Of a stretch of 64,000 bases of DNA, positions 17,725 to 27,481 are shown in pieces. The translations under genes were made by a program, and so were the position numbers. This DNA is from Rhodobacter sp. 24-YEA-8 (GTDB taxonomy: Bacteria > Pseudomonadota > Alphaproteobacteria > Rhodobacterales > Rhodobacteraceae). The DNA lies in contig NZ_FNSK01000001.1 of the NCBI RefSeq assembly GCF_900105075.1, forward strand, positions 2,741,001-2,805,000, read 5' to 3'. The stretch's first letter is position 1. Each line of letters begins with the position of its first letter. The notes beneath the pieces are model-generated. The model had not been told where the DNA came from. It did not search any database and worked only from the letters and a program-made list of their open reading frames with translations.

Positions 17725-17753
17725 TTGCACTTTGCGCCCGCCCCCTCCATATA
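17725..17753 (+). promoter_or_regulatory. Candidate accA promoter
   Basis: TTGCAC (17725-17730) and CATATA (17748-17753) are separated by exactly 17 bases. The start point would fall near 17760, giving a leader of about 20 bases before the accA ATG. The -10 box is only a moderate match to the sigma-70 consensus. Confidence 0.4.
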
Positions 17754-17781
17754 GGAGGCGATCAGAATAAGGGTCCAGCGC

Positions 17782-18741
17782 ATGATCTATCTCGATTTCG
17801 AAAAGCCCCTGGCCGAGATCGAAGGCAAAGCCGAGGAATTGAGGGCGCTTGCCCGTAAGGATTCGGCGATGGATGTCACGCGGGAAGCCGAAGCGCTTGA
17901 CCGCAAGGCCGAGACCGCTTTGCGCGATCTCTACAAGAATCTCTCTGCCTGGCAAAAATGCCAGGTGGCGCGTCACCCGGACCGGCCGCATTGCCAGTCC
18001 TATATCGACGCGCTCTTTACCGAATATACGCCGCTTGCCGGTGATCGGGCCTTTGCCGATGACCATGCGGTCATGGGTGGCATCGCCCGGTTCAATGATC
18101 GCCCGGTCATGGTGATCGGCCATGAAAAGGGCCATGATACCAAAACCCGGATCGAACATAATTTCGGCATGGCCCGCCCCGAAGGCTATCGCAAGGCGAT
18201 CCGGCTGATGGATCTTGCCGACCGCTTCGGCCTGCCGGTGATCACGCTCGTCGACACGCCCGGCGCCTATCCGGGCAAGGGCGCGGAAGAGCGCGGCCAG
18301 TCTGAGGCCATTGCGCGCTCGACCGAGAAATGCCTGTCGCTCGGCGTACCGCTGATCTCGGTGATCATCGGCGAGGGTGGCTCGGGCGGTGCGGTGGCCT
18401 TTGCGACCGCTAATCGCGTCGCGATGCTTGAGCATTCGGTCTATTCGGTCATCTCGCCGGAAGGCTGCGCCTCGATCCTGTGGAAGGATGCCGAGAAGAT
18501 GCGCGAAGCGGCCGAGGCGCTGCGCCTGACCGCCCAGGATCTGCAAAAGCTCGGGATTGCGGACCGCATCATCAAAGAGCCGGTCGGCGGTGCGCAGCGC
18601 GCGCCTTCGGAGGCGGTCGATGCTGTAGGCAAGGCGATTGCCGTGATGCTGGCAGAACTGACCGACAAGAAACCGGCAGCCCTGCGCAAAGACCGCCGGC
18701 AGAAATTCCTCGACATGGGATCGCGCGGGCTGGCGGCCTGA
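17782..18741 (+). CDS. accA: Acetyl-CoA carboxylase carboxyltransferase subunit alpha
   Basis: Makes malonyl-CoA for fatty-acid synthesis with AccB, AccC and AccD in the cytoplasm. It is 319 aa, the usual length. Typical segments are [16 protein letters not shown] at the N-terminus, [15 protein letters not shown] near residue 70, [11 protein letters not shown], the oxyanion-hole region [23 protein letters not shown] near residue 155, and [12 protein letters not shown]. It is a single gene here. An upstream TTGCAC-N17-CATATA element probably drives it. Confidence 0.97.
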   Translation: MIYLDFEKPLAEIEGKAEELRALARKDSAMDVTREAEALDRKAETALRDLYKNLSAWQKCQVARHPDRPHCQSYIDALFTEYTPLAGDRAFADDHAVMGGIARFNDRPVMVIGHEKGHDTKTRIEHNFGMARPEGYRKAIRLMDLADRFGLPVITLVDTPGAYPGKGAEERGQSEAIARSTEKCLSLGVPLISVIIGEGGSGGAVAFATANRVAMLEHSVYSVISPEGCASILWKDAEKMREAAEALRLTAQDLQKLGIADRIIKEPVGGAQRAPSEAVDAVGKAIAVMLAELTDKKPAALRKDRRQKFLDMGSRGLAA

Positions 18742-18903
18742 TCGCTGGCGCTGCGGCGCCCCTTGACGACAAAACAGCACCTGCTGATCAGTAGCACCCT
18801 GGTCGACCGGCTTTGCCAGCGACCAAGTTTTGCCACATCTGACCCATATTAAGACCTCACTCTTCCGGCAGCTTCGATCAGAACGCATTGGAGGGGTCTG
18901 ATC

Positions 18904-19926
18904 GTGCCTGTTACGAATCTCATTGTTAACGGAAGTTTCGATCAGGGCAGCACGGGCTGGTCCGGCACCGATCTGGAAACCAGCTATGACGAGGGCACCT
19001 ATCTCGGGAATGGGTCGCCGAATCGTGTTGCCGAAATGGATGGCGCCAGCAACAAGATCACCGTGATGTATCAGGTGGTCCATATCGACCATGCCGGTTC
19101 GGTTCCGCTGGAATTCCGCACAGCGCTGCGCCAGGGGCAGCCGCTCGCCAATAAAGAAGGCTTCCGCGTCGACATCATAGACTCGAACGGCAAGGTCATC
19201 TTTACCAAGTCGATCTATCCTCAGGGGCAGACCTGGGAACATCACAGCCTCGCCATCGACTTCCCGAGCGCCGGCGATTACCGCGTCAGCTTTACCGAGC
19301 TGGGGGTGAACAACAGCTATGGCGCGATCATTGATGATATCTCGATGCTGGTCTGCTTTGTGGCCGGCACGCTGATCGAGACGCCCGATGGCCAACGCCC
19401 GGTCGAGGATCTCCGCCCCGGCGATCTGGTCTTCAATGCCGAGGGCGAGGCTCTGCCGGTGATCTGGACGGGCGCGCGCCGGGTCCCGATGGAAGACCAG
19501 ATTATCGATGAAAGCCTGCGTCCGGTCGTGTTCGAGCCCGGCTCGCTTGGCAAGGGCCTGCCTGCGCGGCGCCTCGCGGTTTCCCCGCAGCACCGGATGC
19601 TGGTCTCGGGCTGGAAGGCCGAGCTCTGGTTCGCGGAATCGGAAGTGCTGGTGCCGGCGATCTCACTGGTGAATGGCGATACCATCCGCCAGGCCACAGC
19701 TGATGAGGATGTGACCTATGTGCATTTCCTCTTTGAGGGTCATGAGATCGTCCTCGCCGAAGGGTGCCCGAGCGAGAGTTTCCACCCTGGGGACCATTCG
19801 CTGAATGGGCTGGACCGCGACGCGCGCAACGAAGTCCTCGCACTTTTCCCTGAGCTGAATACCACGCCGGTCATCGCCGCGCGTCAGGTCATTCGTCGCA
19901 AATTGGCCTCGGTTCTGGTGAACTGA
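18904..19926 (+). CDS. Hint-domain protein with an N-terminal jelly-roll-like domain
   Basis: 340 aa from a GTG start that follows a strong GGAGGGG site. Residues 1-150 start NLIVNGSFDQGSTGW, a pattern seen in carbohydrate-binding-like beta-sandwich domains of secreted proteins. At residue 151 a Hint domain begins with the self-cleavage cysteine: CFVAGTLIETPDGQRPVEDLRPGDLV, then VSPQHRML with the block-B-type histidine, and HFLFEGHEIVLAEG. Hint domains excise or cleave proteins at this Cys. There is no Sec signal peptide; related Rhodobacteraceae proteins are thought to be type I secreted. No transporter gene is next to it. The role is unknown. Confidence 0.82.
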   Translation: MPVTNLIVNGSFDQGSTGWSGTDLETSYDEGTYLGNGSPNRVAEMDGASNKITVMYQVVHIDHAGSVPLEFRTALRQGQPLANKEGFRVDIIDSNGKVIFTKSIYPQGQTWEHHSLAIDFPSAGDYRVSFTELGVNNSYGAIIDDISMLVCFVAGTLIETPDGQRPVEDLRPGDLVFNAEGEALPVIWTGARRVPMEDQIIDESLRPVVFEPGSLGKGLPARRLAVSPQHRMLVSGWKAELWFAESEVLVPAISLVNGDTIRQATADEDVTYVHFLFEGHEIVLAEGCPSESFHPGDHSLNGLDRDARNEVLALFPELNTTPVIAARQVIRRKLASVLVN

Positions 19927-19944
19927 CCGGGGGCGCTTGCCGCG

Positions 19945-20694
19945 TCAGCCCCGCGATGCCGGGGCCGGCGTCAGGATGAAACCGGCCTCGGCCATCAGCC
20001 TGTTGGAATTGCTTTCAATCTTGTCCTCGATAAGTGCGAGGAATTCGGGCAAGGGGAGACCCGGCTCGATGCGCGGCAGGAATTCGATCACGGCCAGACC
20101 CGGTTTGCGCAGGATGCTGCGCTTTGGCCAGAAGACCCCCACATTGGTTGCCACCGGCACACAGGGCTGATCAAGCTGCTGATAAAGCAAGCCGGATCCG
20201 GCTTTATACGGCTTTATCACCCCTGGCGCGACCCGGGTGCCCTGCGGGTAGATCACCAGCTGCCCCGGATCCGTGCGTCCCTTCGCCACATCTGCTTTCA
20301 TCTTCGCGATCGCGGCGCCGCGCCGGCCCCGATCAACCGGGATACAGCCGATCCTGAGAGCATATTGCCCAAGGAAAGGCGTGTAAATCAGCTCGCGTTT
20401 CATGATGAATTTCGGGCGCGGCAAGGTGCCGAAAATCACCAGAATGTCAAAAAAGCTCTGATGTTTTGCGGCGACGATCACCTCATCCTGCGGCACCTCG
20501 CCACGGATCTCGGTACGCAGGCCGCAAAGGATCCGAACCGAGGCGATCACCCAGCGGGCGTAGAGATGGCAGGCGGCAAAGGCTCCGTTGCGCGATATCA
20601 GCGCCCAGGGTGCGAAGACCACCGCGAACACGGCCAGCATGACATACATCTGGATCACGAAAATCAGCGACAACAGCCAGCGAAACACGATCAT
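19945..20694 (-). CDS. plsC: 1-acyl-sn-glycerol-3-phosphate acyltransferase
   Basis: Inner-membrane acyltransferase making phosphatidic acid from lysophosphatidate. It is 249 aa, with an N-terminal membrane segment (FRWLLSLIFVIQMYVMLAVF). The catalytic HX4D motif is in AAKHQSFFD near residue 75, the glycerol-phosphate-binding FIMKRELIYTPFLG follows, and YPQGTR near residue 150 is the EGTR-type block. It overlaps ftsX by four bases on the same strand, so membrane lipid synthesis is linked to the ftsE-ftsX operon. Confidence 0.9.
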   Translation of the reverse strand: MIVFRWLLSLIFVIQMYVMLAVFAVVFAPWALISRNGAFAACHLYARWVIASVRILCGLRTEIRGEVPQDEVIVAAKHQSFFDILVIFGTLPRPKFIMKRELIYTPFLGQYALRIGCIPVDRGRRGAAIAKMKADVAKGRTDPGQLVIYPQGTRVAPGVIKPYKAGSGLLYQQLDQPCVPVATNVGVFWPKRSILRKPGLAVIEFLPRIEPGLPLPEFLALIEDKIESNSNRLMAEAGFILTPAPASRG

Positions 20695-21602
20695 CTGAAT
20701 TCCCTCAGCTTGCGCAGGGCGGCGTAGCGGGTCGAGAAAAAGGCCACGAGCCCGACCAGCGGCGGCAGGATAAAGGGCAACAGCCAGCCCAATCCGGTAA
20801 AGCCAAGACCGGTCAGGAAGGCGCCGGCAGTGTCGGCCCCCGGCAGGAACAACATGCCGACGATCCCGGCCACCGCACCGACACAGGCACCGGCAAAGGC
20901 CCGCAGCGTGAAACGCCGCACGAAAGCGCGGGCGATATACTGGTCGCGGGCGCCCACCAGCCGCAACACACGTACGACCTGGGCATTGGCCTCCAACGAG
21001 GCACTTGCCGCCAGTGTCACCATTGCGGCCATAGCAGTGCCGATCAGCACGATCGACAAGAGGCCCAGCAGCCGCAGCTTCGAGGCAGCCTCGGCCAGCG
21101 GACGGCGCCAGCGGGTATGATCATCGAGCACCGCACCGGGCGCCTCGGCGCTGAGCCTCTGGCGCAGACCCTCGGCATCATACCCGGGATCGGCCTCGGT
21201 CACTTCGATCAGACGCGGCAGGGGCAGCTCCTCGACCGGCAGTTCGGCGCCGAACCAGGGCTCAAGCAAAGCGCGGTTTTCCGCATCGGTGAGGGCGCGG
21301 GCGGCCTCGACCCCCGGCGTCGCGGCCAACAGCGTCAGAATCGCCGCCGTCTGCTGCTCCATCTGCGCGGGTGGCGCCGAAAGGCGGATCGTCGAGGTCC
21401 GCGCCAGCGCATCCGACCAGCGCCCGGCCAGCCGGCCCGAAGCCAACGACAGCGCCATCGCGAAAACGCAGAGAAAGGTCATCGCGGCGGCGGTGAACGA
21501 GGTCAGCCAGGCGGTGTGACCCGAAGGCGGCACCACACGGTCGGATCGCGCATCCGGCGACATCAGGGCAAGGGCGCGGGCAATCGGTCTGGGCAGTTTC
21601 AC
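20691..21602 (-). CDS. ftsX: Cell division ABC transporter membrane subunit FtsX
   Basis: Membrane partner of FtsE that activates peptidoglycan amidases at the septum. It is 303 aa, with a short cytoplasmic N-terminus, a first helix near residues 30-55 (TSFTAAAMTFLCVFAMALSL), a periplasmic loop of about 110 residues, and three C-terminal helices. This matches FtsX topology. The segment ANAQVVRVLRLVGARDQYIARAFVRRF just before the last helices is the conserved FtsX coupling region. It overlaps both ftsE and plsC by four bases. Confidence 0.92.
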   Translation of the reverse strand: MKLPRPIARALALMSPDARSDRVVPPSGHTAWLTSFTAAAMTFLCVFAMALSLASGRLAGRWSDALARTSTIRLSAPPAQMEQQTAAILTLLAATPGVEAARALTDAENRALLEPWFGAELPVEELPLPRLIEVTEADPGYDAEGLRQRLSAEAPGAVLDDHTRWRRPLAEAASKLRLLGLLSIVLIGTAMAAMVTLAASASLEANAQVVRVLRLVGARDQYIARAFVRRFTLRAFAGACVGAVAGIVGMLFLPGADTAGAFLTGLGFTGLGWLLPFILPPLVGLVAFFSTRYAALRKLREFR

Positions 21603-22270
21603 AGATCCGCCCCCGCCAGCTGAATCCGCCGCTTTGAGATACGCAGCACCCGGGTCGGGATCTGGTTCTTGGCCTGGCGGATCAGGTTCAGATCATGCGT
21701 CGCGATCAGGATCGTCTTGCCCATCCGGTTCAGTTCGACCAGCAGCGTCAGCAGCCTGAGCGACATTTCCCAGTCGACATTGCCCGTGGGCTCATCGGCG
21801 AGAATGATATCGGGCCCCATGATGATTGCACGTGCCAGGGCCGCGCGTTGCCGTTCGCCCCCGGAAAGCGAGGGCGGCAGTGCATCGGCGAGATGCGACA
21901 GTCCGACCCATTTCAACAGCTCGTCCAGATCGCCGCTTTCGCCCCGCCGCCCGGCGACGGTCAGTGGCAATTGCACATTGGCGGCAAGCGGCAGATGGTC
22001 GAGAAACTGCACATCCTGATGCACCACCCCGATCCGCCGGCGCAGGTTCGCCACATCGTCACGCGGCAGCGACTTCACCTCGCGGTCAAACAGGGTGACA
22101 TGGCCGGACGTGGGCAGAAGCTCGGCATAGGCGAGCTTGAGGAATGTCGTCTTGCCCGACCCCGAGGGGCCGGTCAGAAAGTGAAACGACCCCGGCGCCA
22201 GCTTCAGCGTCACATCCGACAGAAGCTCGCCACCGCCGTAGTTATAGGCTGCACTTTCAAAGGCAATCAC
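21599..22270 (-). CDS. ftsE: Cell division ATP-binding protein FtsE
   Basis: ABC ATPase of the FtsEX division complex, 223 aa. Walker A is GPSGSGKTT (residues 34-42), the signature SLSGGERQR is near residue 137, Walker B is IILADEPTGNVD, and the His switch is in IATHDLNL. FtsE-like sequence surrounds each motif (VTLFDREV, VHQDVQFLDHLPLAANVQLPL). It is the first gene of ftsE-ftsX-plsC on the minus strand, divergent from the zinc-ribbon gene across 199 bases. Confidence 0.93.
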   Translation of the reverse strand: MIAFESAAYNYGGGELLSDVTLKLAPGSFHFLTGPSGSGKTTFLKLAYAELLPTSGHVTLFDREVKSLPRDDVANLRRRIGVVHQDVQFLDHLPLAANVQLPLTVAGRRGESGDLDELLKWVGLSHLADALPPSLSGGERQRAALARAIIMGPDIILADEPTGNVDWEMSLRLLTLLVELNRMGKTILIATHDLNLIRQAKNQIPTRVLRISKRRIQLAGADL

Positions 22271-22469
22271 TGCCCGATCCCCCTGCGATGCCTCCGCGAC
22301 ACCCCTGCGATACCATTGCGCGCCCGAGTTTTATGCGCGCTCACTCTGACAAACCATGACTTAATTCGCACGGCTCTCAGGGATTGTTCAAGTCCGGGAC
22401 ACATAGTCTTGGACGATTGCAGGATTATTGTTAGAAGAGAAAAGGGCTTAGCTTGGGGCGGGGTTTTTC

Positions 22470-23465
22470 ATGTTACTGGCATGTCCAAATTGTGACGCCA
22501 GATACGATGTGCCGGATAGTGCGATCCCGGAGGCCGGGCGCGACGTTCAGTGCTCGAATTGCGGCCATGCCTGGTTCCAACTGCCGGCTGAGTCGGTCTC
22601 AGACGGTCTGGCTGGTGCCTTTGCGGAAGATCGGACGGGTGCTGATTTCGCCGAGACTTCCGGAGGCGAAGGCAATACTGCTGAAAGATCAGCAAAAAAA
22701 TACGAAGGTGCCGCGGCTTCCAGAGAACCCGACGTCGTCGCGGGCATCGCAGATGTGGCAGAGGCTGAGGCGGCACCCGCGCACAGTGCCGACCTGACTG
22801 GCCCCAACATGACTGGCACCGATGCGCTGAAAGCCGCTCTGGCCGGCAAGGCTGCAGCCGCGCCGGTCGCACCCCCGGCCCCTGCAGCGGAGCCGGTACG
22901 CCGTGACCTGGACGAGGCCGTGCTGGAAATCCTGCGCGAAGAAGCCGAACGCGAGGCCAGCGCCCGCAAAGCCGAAGCGCAGCGCAATACAAATCGCAGG
23001 GCCGAGGCCGATACCGGGCTGCAATCGCAGCCCGAGCTGTCAATACCCGCGCCCACGCCGGAAATGACCGCCCAGCAAAAGCGCCTGGCCATGCTGCGCG
23101 GCGAAGATCTCGACGAGCCGGAGCCCGCCCGCCCGACGGCGCGGCGCGATCTCTTGCCCGACGTCGAGGAAATCAATTCCACATTGCAGCCCGATGACAA
23201 CCGCTTCGATCCCGAAGCCGAGGTGGATTCGCTGCCGGATCTGACCCGGGGCAGTTTCCGCACCGGCTTCCTTCTGGCGATTCTGGTGCTGGTGATCGCA
23301 GCGCTGCTCTATGTTTTTTCCGACCGTATCGTCGCGGCGGTACCGGCGCTGGAAGGCGCATTGCAGGCCTATGTTCTCTTTGTCGACAACCTGCGCAACT
23401 GGCTCAATTCGCTGATGGATGATGCGACTCAGGCGCTGACAGGCGATCCGCAGACCGGCGGCTGA
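22470..23465 (+). CDS. MJ0042-type zinc-ribbon membrane protein
   Basis: 331 aa. The N-terminus has a zinc ribbon with two CxxC pairs (ACPNCDARY and CSNCGHAW, residues 5-32) of the TIGR02098/MJ0042 family. A long Ala/Glu-rich, low-complexity middle follows. One transmembrane helix lies near residues 268-290 (FRTGFLLAILVLVIAALLYVF), with a short C-terminal tail. This layout resembles other alphaproteobacterial zinc-ribbon membrane proteins next to ftsEX. A regulatory or envelope role is possible but unproven. It is followed by a bidirectional terminator. Confidence 0.82.
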   Translation: MLLACPNCDARYDVPDSAIPEAGRDVQCSNCGHAWFQLPAESVSDGLAGAFAEDRTGADFAETSGGEGNTAERSAKKYEGAAASREPDVVAGIADVAEAEAAPAHSADLTGPNMTGTDALKAALAGKAAAAPVAPPAPAAEPVRRDLDEAVLEILREEAEREASARKAEAQRNTNRRAEADTGLQSQPELSIPAPTPEMTAQQKRLAMLRGEDLDEPEPARPTARRDLLPDVEEINSTLQPDDNRFDPEAEVDSLPDLTRGSFRTGFLLAILVLVIAALLYVFSDRIVAAVPALEGALQAYVLFVDNLRNWLNSLMDDATQALTGDPQTGG

Positions 23466-23500
23466 GGCCCGGGCCCGTCTCCGAAAGGCCAATACCCTGA

Positions 23501-23540
23501 AAAAAAACCGCGCCGCTGCATCCGGCGCGGTTTTTCTTTT
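23501..23540. terminator. Bidirectional terminator between the zinc-ribbon gene and the TIGR02302 gene
   Basis: An 8-bp GC stem (23508-23515 with 23523-23530) has a seven-base loop, with A8 on the left and TTTTTCTTTT on the right. It serves both converging genes. Confidence 0.88.
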
Positions 23541-23560
23541 CAGGTTTTCGCCGCTGGACG

Positions 23561-26077
23561 TCAGAACAGATCAAGCAGGCGCTTGAGATAGTCGAGTTCG
23601 GCATCCGGGCGCCCCGCCTCGCCCGAGCGGCGGCGGATCTCGTCCAGGAGTTCCTGCGCGCGCTGATCAGGGTTGTTCTGCACCATATTGCGGTCAGACC
23701 CGATCCGCGCCGAATCGCCCGGCTCGCGCCCGAGCGGATCGACCGCATTCGGGTCGACCCGACGGGCGTCGCGCGGCTCCTGGTTGCCGCCTTCGGCCCC
23801 GGGTTCGCGTTCCAGATCCGCCAATGCGTCGCCGAAATCGCGCATACCCTGACGCAGCCGCTCCATCGCTTCGGCCTGTTTGTCGAGCGCACCGGCAAGA
23901 TCACCCTGACGCAGCGCCTCTTCGGCCTCGCGCATCGCGCGTTCGGCCTCGCCCAGCCGCTCGCGCCCTTCTTCGCCCTTTGCCGAACCATCGCCCGGCA
24001 GCTTGCCGTTCTGCATCTCATTGAGCTTGTCGCGCAATTCGCGCTGACGATCCGCCAGATCGCCCGGATCGGTGCCCTGCTGACCATTCCGGCCACGCTG
24101 CATGTCGCGATAGGCATCATCCGAGAGACCCTGCTGGTCTTTCAGCGTCTCGCCCAGGTCTTTCATCGTGCCCTGGCCCTGGCCTTCACCGCCCTGCCCC
24201 TGGCCCTGACCCTGCTGCACCTGGAGGTTTTCCATCAGCTGGCGCAACTCTTCCATCAGCGCCATCGCTTCGGCGGTCTTACCCTCTTTCATCAGCCGCT
24301 CGATCTCGTCGAGCATCTGCTGCAGCTGGTCCTGGGTGATGGTCTGGCCGCCCTGCTGGGCCCCCTCGCCATCCTGGCGGTCGCCGTTCTGCTGCGCCTG
24401 CTGGCCCAGTTCCTTGAGATATTCGCGCATCGCCTGCTGCATCTCTTTCATCAGCTGGTCGATTTCCTCGGGTGACGCGCTATTGCGCATCGCCTCTTCC
24501 AGCCGGTCCTGGGCGCGCTGCAGCCGCTCGAACGCATTCCCCAGGTCACCCTCTTCGAACATGAAGGCGATATCCCAGAGTTCTTTGACCACCTCGTCAC
24601 GCTGCCCATCGGTCAGCGGCAGGGTCATCGCATCGGCCTGGCGCACCAGCACCCTCAGCCGTTTCGCGGCATTCTGCGAACGCGTCAGTTCCTCGGGCCG
24701 GTTGCCAATAGCTTTCAAGAGCTCCAGCGCGCGCGGCAGGTTTTCGCGGTTCCACAGAATATCGCGCCGCATCTCGATCACCGCATTGGCCATCGGATCG
24801 AAAAAGCGCTTGCCGGGCAGCGTCACCTCATAGGGCGCGGCGCTGCCCTCGTTCCCGGCAGCATCAAGTGCGGTGAATACCATGCTGACCGGCATATTCG
24901 AGAAGACATGTTCCGAAAGATCATCGACCAGCGTCTGGGTGATCTCGGTCCGGTTGCCCTTCATCGGCATCGGCAGGTCGAGCGTGACCGGCGCGAAAGG
25001 CTCCGGCTCGATCTCCAGCCCGTAGCGGCGGGTGACTTTCTCGGGTTGCAGGCTGATCGTCACGCGGCCGGCGGTGACACCGTAATCGTCGCTTGCCTTG
25101 AATTCCTGTTTGAACCGGCCATCCGCTTCGCGGCCCATCTCGCCCGAAACGGCGATGGTGGGCGCGGTGTCGGGCGTGGCGATGACCTGCCAGTCGCGCC
25201 CGCCCGGGCCGCCGATGGCAAGGCGGCCAGACTGGCTGACCACCAGCTCTGTCAGGCCTTTCAGCCCTTCCGGGATCGCGCTCGCGGCCTCGCCTTCCGG
25301 GGCGGGGGGCGCAACCCGCGCAATGGTCTGCTCGATCTGCGCATCCGCGCTGTCGCCATAGACGCGGATCTGGATACGGCTGCCAACCGGCACCTCGAAT
25401 TCGCCCGCCGTGATGTCATTGAGGTAAAGTACCGGCTTGCCGGTATAGGCCGGGGGTCGTGCCCAGCCTTCCCAGACCGGGCCGGAGGGAATCGCCTGGG
25501 CGGGGCCGGGACCGATGGCCACAACCTCGGCCGCGCGCCAGAACGATCCGAACAAAGCCGCCATCACCGCTGCCGTCAGTGCGACATAGCGCAAAGACCA
25601 GCGGTCGCGCGACGCGAGTTGCAGATCCGGCGGCACCGCACGGGCCGCGCGGGCCTTTTCCGCCATCCGCGCCAGGTGCACCCGCCAGACCGCCGATGAT
25701 TGCGCATCATCGGCCCCGATCGCCTGGCTGTCCCGCAAAGTCGCAATAGGGCGCCCGGGCAGTGACGCATCAAGCCGGATCAGCGCCTCGTCCGCGGTGG
25801 GGCGGCGGAATTTGCGTGCCCCCCAGATCAGCGAGGCCAGCACCAGAAGCGCCACGACCCCCAGCCCGATCTGCACCTGCAAGAGCGTTCCGACCTCATG
25901 CAGCCCGAAAGCCGCCGCCGAAAACGCCAGCAAAAGCACGGTCCAGAGCGGCCAGAAGGCGCGTGAAAGACGCTCGACCCACAGCCCTGCCAGCGTCAGG
26001 CGACGCGGCCATTTCAGGGCCTGAAGCGCCGCGATGGTCGCGCTGTCACTGCTCGGGGCGGGCTGTCGCGCTGCCAT
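23561..26077 (-). CDS. TIGR02302 / DUF4175 family membrane protein
   Basis: Large alphaproteobacterial envelope protein, 838 aa. Two hydrophobic helices lie at residues about 37-80 and a third near residue 175. Then comes a beta-rich periplasmic region (residues about 200-430, including PAYTGKPVLYLNDI). The C-terminal half is low-complexity, coiled-coil-forming and rich in Gln, Glu, Met and Gly (for example QQNGDRQDGEGAQQGGQ). Function is unknown. It follows lysA by 42 bases and ends at a terminator, so it is the last gene of the argH-lysA transcript or is independently expressed. Confidence 0.88.
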   Translation of the reverse strand: MAARQPAPSSDSATIAALQALKWPRRLTLAGLWVERLSRAFWPLWTVLLLAFSAAAFGLHEVGTLLQVQIGLGVVALLVLASLIWGARKFRRPTADEALIRLDASLPGRPIATLRDSQAIGADDAQSSAVWRVHLARMAEKARAARAVPPDLQLASRDRWSLRYVALTAAVMAALFGSFWRAAEVVAIGPGPAQAIPSGPVWEGWARPPAYTGKPVLYLNDITAGEFEVPVGSRIQIRVYGDSADAQIEQTIARVAPPAPEGEAASAIPEGLKGLTELVVSQSGRLAIGGPGGRDWQVIATPDTAPTIAVSGEMGREADGRFKQEFKASDDYGVTAGRVTISLQPEKVTRRYGLEIEPEPFAPVTLDLPMPMKGNRTEITQTLVDDLSEHVFSNMPVSMVFTALDAAGNEGSAAPYEVTLPGKRFFDPMANAVIEMRRDILWNRENLPRALELLKAIGNRPEELTRSQNAAKRLRVLVRQADAMTLPLTDGQRDEVVKELWDIAFMFEEGDLGNAFERLQRAQDRLEEAMRNSASPEEIDQLMKEMQQAMREYLKELGQQAQQNGDRQDGEGAQQGGQTITQDQLQQMLDEIERLMKEGKTAEAMALMEELRQLMENLQVQQGQGQGQGGEGQGQGTMKDLGETLKDQQGLSDDAYRDMQRGRNGQQGTDPGDLADRQRELRDKLNEMQNGKLPGDGSAKGEEGRERLGEAERAMREAEEALRQGDLAGALDKQAEAMERLRQGMRDFGDALADLEREPGAEGGNQEPRDARRVDPNAVDPLGREPGDSARIGSDRNMVQNNPDQRAQELLDEIRRRSGEAGRPDAELDYLKRLLDLF

Positions 26078-26119
26078 CCGTTCTCCCTTCGCCGCCAGGG
26101 CCTTTCGGCCGCGCGGAGG

Positions 26120-27394
26120 TTACTGATCCTTCATCCACGCGGGCAGTCTATCGCGCGCGAGGATTTCGTCAAAGGTAGGGCGTTCCCGAATGACAGCGAA
26201 TTGATGCCCATTGACAAGAACTTCGGGAATCAGCGGGCGGGTGTTGTATTCGCTGGCCATCACCGCGCCATAGGCCCCCGCCGACCGGAAGGCGACCAGA
26301 TCGCCGTCGCTCAGCAGCGGCAGATCGCGCGCTTTCGCGAAAGTGTCGCCGGTCTCGCAGACCGGGCCGACCACATCGAAAGGTTGCGTCGGATCACCGG
26401 GCGCACCCTCGGTCACCGGCACAATATCGTGCCAGGCATCATACATCGACGGGCGCACCAGATCATTCATCGCAGCGTCGAGGATCAGGAAATCCCGTCC
26501 CTCGCCGTTTTTCACATAGATGACCTCTGAGACCAGGATACCGGAATTGCCGGAAATCAGCCGCCCCGGCTCGATCTCGATCTCGCAGCCGAGATGGCCG
26601 AGCTTGCGCCGGATCATCTGGCCATATTCGACCGGCAGAGGCGGCGCCTCGTTCGAGCGCGTGTAAGGAATGCCCAGCCCGCCGCCAAGGTCGAGCCGGG
26701 TGATCTCATGCCCGTCAGCACGCAGCACTTCGGTCAGTTCGGCCACCTTGTCGAAAGCGGCCTCGAACGGCGCGAGTTCGGTCAGCTGGCTGCCGATATG
26801 CACGTCGATGCCGATGACTTTCAGGCCCGGCAGTTTCGCGGCCTCGGCATAGACCTCGCGGGCGCGGGCGATGGGGATGCCGAATTTGTTCTCGGATTTG
26901 CCGGTCGCGATCTTGGCATGGGTTTTCGCGTCGACATCCGGGTTCACGCGAACGGTGATCGGGGCCACCTTGCCCAGTTCGGTCGCGATTTCAGAAATCG
27001 CCCGCAGCTCGGGCTCGGATTCCACATTGAACTGGCGGATGCCGCCTTCCAGCGCGGTGCGGATCTCGTCACGGGTCTTGCCAACGCCTGAGAAAACAAT
27101 GCGTTCGCCCGGCACGCCTGCGGCTTTCGCGCGCAGATATTCGCCTTTTGACACCACATCCATGCCGGCGCCCAGATCGCCCAGCACCTTGAGCACCGCG
27201 ACATTCGACAACGATTTGATCGCGAAACACACCAGATGCGGCAGCGGTGACAGCGCCTCGGAAAACAGGCTGAAATGGCGGGTCAGGGTCGCGGTGGAAT
27301 AGACGTAAAACGGCGTGCCGACCCCGGCCGCGATCTCGGGGATCGCCACATCCTCGGCATGAAGAATGCCGCCCTGGTAAAGGAAATGATCCAT
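26120..27394 (-). CDS. lysA: Diaminopimelate decarboxylase
   Basis: Last step of lysine synthesis: meso-diaminopimelate to lysine and CO2. It is 424 aa from MDHFLYQGG. The PLP-binding lysine is in VCFAIKSLSN near residue 62. The GGGLGIPYTR glycine loop is near residue 240, and the partner site CETGDTFAKAR lies near residue 345, all typical of fold-III LysA. It is preceded by two tiny lipoprotein genes and argH on the same strand. Confidence 0.96.
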   Translation of the reverse strand: MDHFLYQGGILHAEDVAIPEIAAGVGTPFYVYSTATLTRHFSLFSEALSPLPHLVCFAIKSLSNVAVLKVLGDLGAGMDVVSKGEYLRAKAAGVPGERIVFSGVGKTRDEIRTALEGGIRQFNVESEPELRAISEIATELGKVAPITVRVNPDVDAKTHAKIATGKSENKFGIPIARAREVYAEAAKLPGLKVIGIDVHIGSQLTELAPFEAAFDKVAELTEVLRADGHEITRLDLGGGLGIPYTRSNEAPPLPVEYGQMIRRKLGHLGCEIEIEPGRLISGNSGILVSEVIYVKNGEGRDFLILDAAMNDLVRPSMYDAWHDIVPVTEGAPGDPTQPFDVVGPVCETGDTFAKARDLPLLSDGDLVAFRSAGAYGAVMASEYNTRPLIPEVLVNGHQFAVIRERPTFDEILARDRLPAWMKDQ

Positions 27395-27481
27395 GCCCTG
27401 CCCTTTCGCATCCCGCATCCGCGCCTTGCTATAGCAGAGCGCCGGAAGAGCGCAATTCGGCGATGCCCCGGAGGGGGCGGC

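Noticed and set aside
17635..19593. 652-codon open frame on the minus strand across accA and the Hint gene
   Set aside because: It crosses two supported plus-strand genes and an intergenic repeat. The protein has the composition of an antisense shadow.
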